A DNA stretch of 64,000 nucleotides from Sphingomonas sp. Ag1 (lineage in GTDB: Bacteria > Pseudomonadota > Alphaproteobacteria > Sphingomonadales > Sphingomonadaceae). A program made the position numbers and the translations under genes. Positions 60,180-64,000 of this stretch are shown one piece after another. Numbering within the stretch: the stretch's first letter is position 1; each line of letters begins with the position of its first letter. The notes beneath the pieces are model-generated. The model had not been told where the DNA came from, did no database searches, and worked only from the letters and a program-made list of their open reading frames with translations. The DNA lies in NCBI RefSeq assembly GCF_000980895.1, contig NZ_LAZX01000094.1:1116001-1180000 (forward strand), in the 5' to 3' direction.

Positions 60180-62993
60180 TCAGAAGGTGACGCTGGCGCC
60201 CAGCGTGAACAGCCGGCCCTGCTCGAACCGGTTGATATACACCCGGCGCCCGCCCTCGAACGTCTGATATTCCTGATATTTCGTACCGGACAGGTTGCGC
60301 GCCTCGCCCTTGATCTCGACACGCGTGCCAAGGAAGTCGACCGTCTGGCGCGCCACGAAATCGACCCGGATGCCGGGCCGCTCGATGATGTCGGGCTGGA
60401 ACCCGACACCGCCCAGCAGCGACGGCCCGCGGTTGGTCACGCGGTCGCTGGCGTAGTTGAACAGCAGCGTCAGCTGCGTTTCATTGTCCTTGTCCTCATA
60501 GCCCAGCTGCAGGTTGACGAGATGGTCGGACTGCCCCGTCAGCGGCGCGCCGTCACGGAACTGGAGGTTCGCCGGCGCGAAGCCACCCGGGCATCCGCCA
60601 AGCGACACACCCAGCACGCTCGGCACGCATTCGGAATTCGCCGTGATCTTGGACTGGGTGTAGGTGTAGTTGGCAATGAGGACCGCGCGCTTGCCGCCCA
60701 GGCTCTCCGAGATGAAATCGAGCGGGAAATACTTCTGCGCCTCGATCTCGCCGCCCCACAATGTCGCCTTGGGCAGATAGGTGAAGCCGGTCTGCAACCG
60801 TGCATCCGGCGTCGGATAGAAGCCGACCTGCTCGATCGGATTGTCGATCCTCTTGTAGAAGCCCGCTGCGGTCAGACGCTGGTCACGGTCGAAGAACCAT
60901 TCGTAGCGCGCTTCCAGATTGTAGAGCTCCGAGTCGCGCAGCAACGGGTTGCCGAAGAACAGGCGATCCGATTCGAAGTCGCGGAACGCCTGCGGCGCCA
61001 GCTCGCGGAACTGCGGACGCGCGATCGTCTTTGCCGCCGCAAGCCGCAGCTGCATGTCGGCCGCGAAATTCCACGTCAGCGTCGCCGCCGGCAGGAAATA
61101 ATCGTTGTTGAGCCGCGTGGACGGCGCCGCCAGCGGTGTCACCGTCTGCTTGGCGGTTTCGTAACGCACGCCGATGATCGCGCGCACCCCGTCGATCGCC
61201 TCCGCCTCGGCCTGCACATAGCCGGCATGGATCAGCAGGCTCGCATCATAGCGGGTCGATCCGTTCAGGCCCGCATCGAACCGCAGCTGCACCGCATTGC
61301 TCGCCGGTGTTCCCGTGGTCGCCACCGGGCAGCCGTTCAGCACCTCTGGCGACAGCAGGTAATCGGGGCGATACAGGTTGCACGGGAACGGGATCGCCCC
61401 GCCTGCGACCGTCTGGTAGGTGTAGGGCAGGCGCGTCGAGGTCCGCTCGTTCTGCGAGTAATAATAGCCCGCCGACAGCGTGAACGGCCGGTCGCCCGGC
61501 AGCTTGTAGGCGACGTCCGCCTGCCCCGAATACAGATCCTCGTTCAGCTCGCTGAACACCACCGTGGCAAAGCGGCCGAACGAGTTGCTCGCCTCCCACA
61601 CGCCGGGGCATTGCAGCTCCGACCCGCCGACCGAATTGGCGCCCGTCACATTGTAGCTGGTGTTGCAGTTATAGACGAACTGCCGCTCGTACGGCGAATT
61701 GCGCTTGGAATTGGCATAAGCGCCGCGGACGTCCAGCGACAGATCCTCGACCGGCTTGAACTCGCCGACCAGCTGAGTCTCGATCAGCTGCCGCTCGAAC
61801 CAGTTGGTGTTCTGCTGGAACAGCGGGTTGCCCGACGAATTGTTGTACACCGTCGCCGCCGAGGCACGCCCCTGCTTCAGCGTGTCGTGGATATAGACAT
61901 TGGTCCAGCGGATGCGGTTCTCGTCAAACTCATAGCCGAGGCCGAGCATCCCGTTCACCACCGCGCGCATGTCGGTGATGACGGTGTTGAAATCGTTGCG
62001 CAGCGTGCCGTCTTCGCTGATCGTATCCTGCTGCAACGTGGCGCGGGTGCGCCAGGTGTTGGAGACGCTGCCGGTCGCGATCATGCCGACGCGCCCCGCT
62101 CCCAGATCGCCCGTCAGGCCGACGTTGATGTCGGCCGACCAGTTCGCCGGGATGTCGCCGTTGCGCTGGAGCAGCGTGGTGCGCGCATTGGACAGCTGCG
62201 CCACCTGCTCGGTCGGGATGATGCCGCTGCCCTGCGCCCCGTTGCGGATGAAATCCGGCACCTTGCGCTCGCCATTGTCATAACCGAGCCAGTCGGTCTT
62301 GGACCCGTAATAGGTATAGCCCAGCTTGCCGGTGGTCTGGGTATCAATCCCGCCCGACGCGCCGATCGTGACGAAATTCTCGTCCGGGATCGCCTTGGTC
62401 GTCAGGTTGATGACGCCGCCGCCGAACTCACCCGGATAATTCACCGAATAGGTCTTCTGGACCAGCGCCGACCCGACGATGGTCGTCGGGAAGATGTCCA
62501 GCGGCACGGTGCGGCGCAGCGGCTCGGGGCTGGGCAGCGGCGATCCGTTGAGCAGCGCCGAGGAATAGCGATCGCCGAGGCCACGTACGAAGACATAGCC
62601 ATTGCCGACCACCGACAGGCCGGTGACTCGCGTCAGCGCGCCCGCGATGTCGCCCTCACCCGTCCGCGCGATGTCGGCGCTCGACAGTACGCTGATGACT
62701 TGCGCCGTCGAGCGCACCGTATTGGGGATGTTGCGCCCCACCACCACGATGTCACCGCCGGACGAGGCGTCGATCCCCGGCGCGGAGACCTCCGGGACGC
62801 CCTGTTCGGCGTCGGGCTGAGCGGCGGTTTCTACCTGCGGCCGGGCGGGATCGACGCCGGTCGACATGGTGCTGGTGGCCGGCGGCCCGGCAGGCGTGCT
62901 CGTGGAGGGCGCGACCTGGGCCAGGGCGGCCGGCGCGACCAGCGTGGTCGTGAGAAGAAGCAGGGTGGAATAAGCGGTGCGCTGGCGCAGCAT
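60180..62993 (-). CDS. TonB-dependent receptor (beta-helix partner type)
   Basis: A 937-residue outer-membrane receptor with a signal peptide (AYSTLLLLTTTLVAPAAL). After a Pro/Thr-rich linker comes GGDIVVVGRNIP, then the plug with FVRGLGDRYSSALLNGSPLP and PGEFGGGVINLTTK, and a barrel ending FEQGRLFTLGASVTF. This branch is common in sphingomonads and is next to the exported beta-helix gene, which lies upstream on the same strand, so they probably form one unit. Ligand unknown. Confidence 0.92.
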   Translation of the reverse strand: MLRQRTAYSTLLLLTTTLVAPAALAQVAPSTSTPAGPPATSTMSTGVDPARPQVETAAQPDAEQGVPEVSAPGIDASSGGDIVVVGRNIPNTVRSTAQVISVLSSADIARTGEGDIAGALTRVTGLSVVGNGYVFVRGLGDRYSSALLNGSPLPSPEPLRRTVPLDIFPTTIVGSALVQKTYSVNYPGEFGGGVINLTTKAIPDENFVTIGASGGIDTQTTGKLGYTYYGSKTDWLGYDNGERKVPDFIRNGAQGSGIIPTEQVAQLSNARTTLLQRNGDIPANWSADINVGLTGDLGAGRVGMIATGSVSNTWRTRATLQQDTISEDGTLRNDFNTVITDMRAVVNGMLGLGYEFDENRIRWTNVYIHDTLKQGRASAATVYNNSSGNPLFQQNTNWFERQLIETQLVGEFKPVEDLSLDVRGAYANSKRNSPYERQFVYNCNTSYNVTGANSVGGSELQCPGVWEASNSFGRFATVVFSELNEDLYSGQADVAYKLPGDRPFTLSAGYYYSQNERTSTRLPYTYQTVAGGAIPFPCNLYRPDYLLSPEVLNGCPVATTGTPASNAVQLRFDAGLNGSTRYDASLLIHAGYVQAEAEAIDGVRAIIGVRYETAKQTVTPLAAPSTRLNNDYFLPAATLTWNFAADMQLRLAAAKTIARPQFRELAPQAFRDFESDRLFFGNPLLRDSELYNLEARYEWFFDRDQRLTAAGFYKRIDNPIEQVGFYPTPDARLQTGFTYLPKATLWGGEIEAQKYFPLDFISESLGGKRAVLIANYTYTQSKITANSECVPSVLGVSLGGCPGGFAPANLQFRDGAPLTGQSDHLVNLQLGYEDKDNETQLTLLFNYASDRVTNRGPSLLGGVGFQPDIIERPGIRVDFVARQTVDFLGTRVEIKGEARNLSGTKYQEYQTFEGGRRVYINRFEQGRLFTLGASVTF

Positions 62994-63087
62994 GGTCGGG
63001 CCTTCCGGTCAGATGGCAATGGGCGGGCCCGCGGCCGCGTCGAAACGCTCGCCGGGGCCCGCCTTGGTCATGGATGCCGAAGGGGGC

Positions 63088-64000
63088 TCAGCGGCCCTGG
63101 CACTGGAAATAGACCGAGTTGAAGGTCGGCGGGCCGACATCCTGCAGGTCGGCATTCGCCGGCCGGATCGTCGTGCGGTTCGCGCCCTCGCCCGCACCGG
63201 CGACGATGTTGATGCACGCCTGCCCGGCGGCGGATTTCACCACGCCGTTGATGAAGGCGAAGTCCGCACCGCCACGCAGGCGGATCGCGGCCGGCGCCGA
63301 CGGCGTGGTCTGGATGAAGGTGAAGTTGGCGTAGCGGCCGTAGGTGCGCGGCAGCAGGTCTTCCGAACCGTTCGAATCGATTTCGGTCGCGAAGGAATCG
63401 GCGGTCGTGCCCGACGGCTTCTGCGCGGCGATGATGAACTGCATGAATCCGCGCCAGCCGTTGTCGACGTCGAACGCGTCGTCGTCCGACCCGGTCACCG
63501 CAAAATATTTGAGGTTGGTCGTGCCGCCGAAGATCTCGATCCCGTCATCGGCCGAATTGTGGCTCTGCACGTGGTCGATCGTCGTGCCGCTGCCCGTGCC
63601 GCCCAGCGTCAGCCCCTGCAGCTCGTTGCCCTCGCTGATCGCGATGCCGGTATAGCGGATCTGGACATAGCGCAGCGTGCCCGAATTGCTCGCCTGGTTC
63701 GGCCCGCCATAGAAGCGGCCGGTCACGCCCTCGATGGGGTTCTGGCAGCTGGTGCTGGTGCCACCTGCATTGTTCGGGCCGGTGCCCGTGGCGCACACCG
63801 CGGTCGGCGCCTGGCCCAGGATGACGAGGCCGCCCCAGAAGCCCTGCGAGGCTTCCGACACCCCGTTATTGGTCAAATTCTGCTGCGCGGTGAAGATGAT
63901 CGGCGCTTCGGCGGTGCCGACCGCGTTGATCTGCGCGCCGCGGTTGACGAGGATCAGGTCGTTGGAGCTCTCGCTCGAATCCGCCGCCAGCACCACGCCC
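63088..64000 (-). CDS. Exported right-handed beta-helix-like protein (partial, N terminus outside)
   Basis: The frame is open to the window edge, so only the C-terminal part of about 304 residues is here. It has repeated beta-helix-like rungs (GLVILGQAPTAV, GRFYGGPNQASNSGTLRYVQ, GLTLGGTGSGTTIDHVQSHN, FGGTTNLKYFAVTGSDDDAFD) and a C-terminal cysteine pair (ACINI and YFQC). It resembles proteins that occur directly upstream of TonB-dependent receptors in sphingomonads; function is unknown. It ends 95 bp before the receptor start. Confidence 0.7.
   Translation of the reverse strand, partial: GVVLAADSSESSNDLILVNRGAQINAVGTAEAPIIFTAQQNLTNNGVSEASQGFWGGLVILGQAPTAVCATGTGPNNAGGTSTSCQNPIEGVTGRFYGGPNQASNSGTLRYVQIRYTGIAISEGNELQGLTLGGTGSGTTIDHVQSHNSADDGIEIFGGTTNLKYFAVTGSDDDAFDVDNGWRGFMQFIIAAQKPSGTTADSFATEIDSNGSEDLLPRTYGRYANFTFIQTTPSAPAAIRLRGGADFAFINGVVKSAAGQACINIVAGAGEGANRTTIRPANADLQDVGPPTFNSVYFQCQGR

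Noticed and set aside
60522-63122. 866-codon plus-strand frame
   Set aside because: Antisense shadow of the second receptor.
1-64000. CRISPR arrays, transposases and rRNA genes
   Set aside because: No regularly spaced repeats, no transposase-like protein and no rRNA segment were seen.

Overview
The window is high-GC, densely coded DNA that looks like an alphaproteobacterium of the Sphingomonadales (Sphingomonas-like). The signs are two large TonB-dependent receptors, several DUF885 proteins, a FYDLN-type zinc-ribbon protein beside a class II aroA, the order cmk-rpsA-ihfB, and a complete gspC-to-gspN type II secretion operon. The genus is inferred from gene content only; no rRNA is present.

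Region 1 (about 1-23.9 kb) is an accessory catabolic and uptake region. It holds the tail of an amino-acid ABC transporter ATPase, a DadA/HcnC-like FAD amino-acid dehydrogenase, a DapA-family lyase, an old-yellow-enzyme flavoprotein, four exported DUF885 proteins, a NodB-type deacetylase, a TonB-dependent receptor, an exported S9 prolyl-oligopeptidase-type peptidase, an IclR regulator, a class III aminotransferase, a GcvPA/GcvPB-type decarboxylase pair and an ATP-NAD kinase-family protein. Related GTTCGC / GCGCACA elements, including one perfect palindrome and one tandem 20-bp repeat, lie in every main promoter gap here. I read this as one IclR-controlled regulon for taking up peptides and degrading unusual amino acids. 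A collagen-like Gly/Pro/Hyp diet would fit, but that is inference.

Region 2 (23.9-41 kb) is mostly core genome: an MBL-fold hydrolase, TspO, a monothiol glutaredoxin, a DUF763-AlkB pair, a flavocytochrome ferric-reductase-like protein, an HdeA-like periplasmic protein, tRNA-Ala, a FYDLN protein, aroA, an S33 peptidase, cmk, rpsA, ihfB, tRNA-Leu, an SBP_bac_5-like lipoprotein whose start is hidden in the tRNA, DUF4112, anmK and rimO.

Region 3 (about 41.0-41.9 kb) is a small low-GC patch between rimO and tRNA-Met. It holds a three-helix membrane protein and an open but start-less reading frame that runs into the tRNA 3' end, so it looks like the remnant of a tRNA-targeted insertion.

Region 4 (41.9-48.1 kb) has a 2'-5' RNA ligase-like protein, kup, DUF3072, a compact ccmC-D-E-I operon that lacks ccmF/G/H, a Leu/Phe-type dehydrogenase and tRNA-His. 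Region 5 (48.2-59.3 kb) is the type II secretion operon in order C-D-E-F-G-H-I-J-K-L-M-N on the minus strand, mostly with overlapping start and stop codons. Region 6 (59.5-64 kb) has a prolyl-4-hydroxylase-type dioxygenase, a second TonB-dependent receptor and the beginning of a beta-helix-like exported protein that leaves the window. I saw no CRISPR array, transposase or rRNA.
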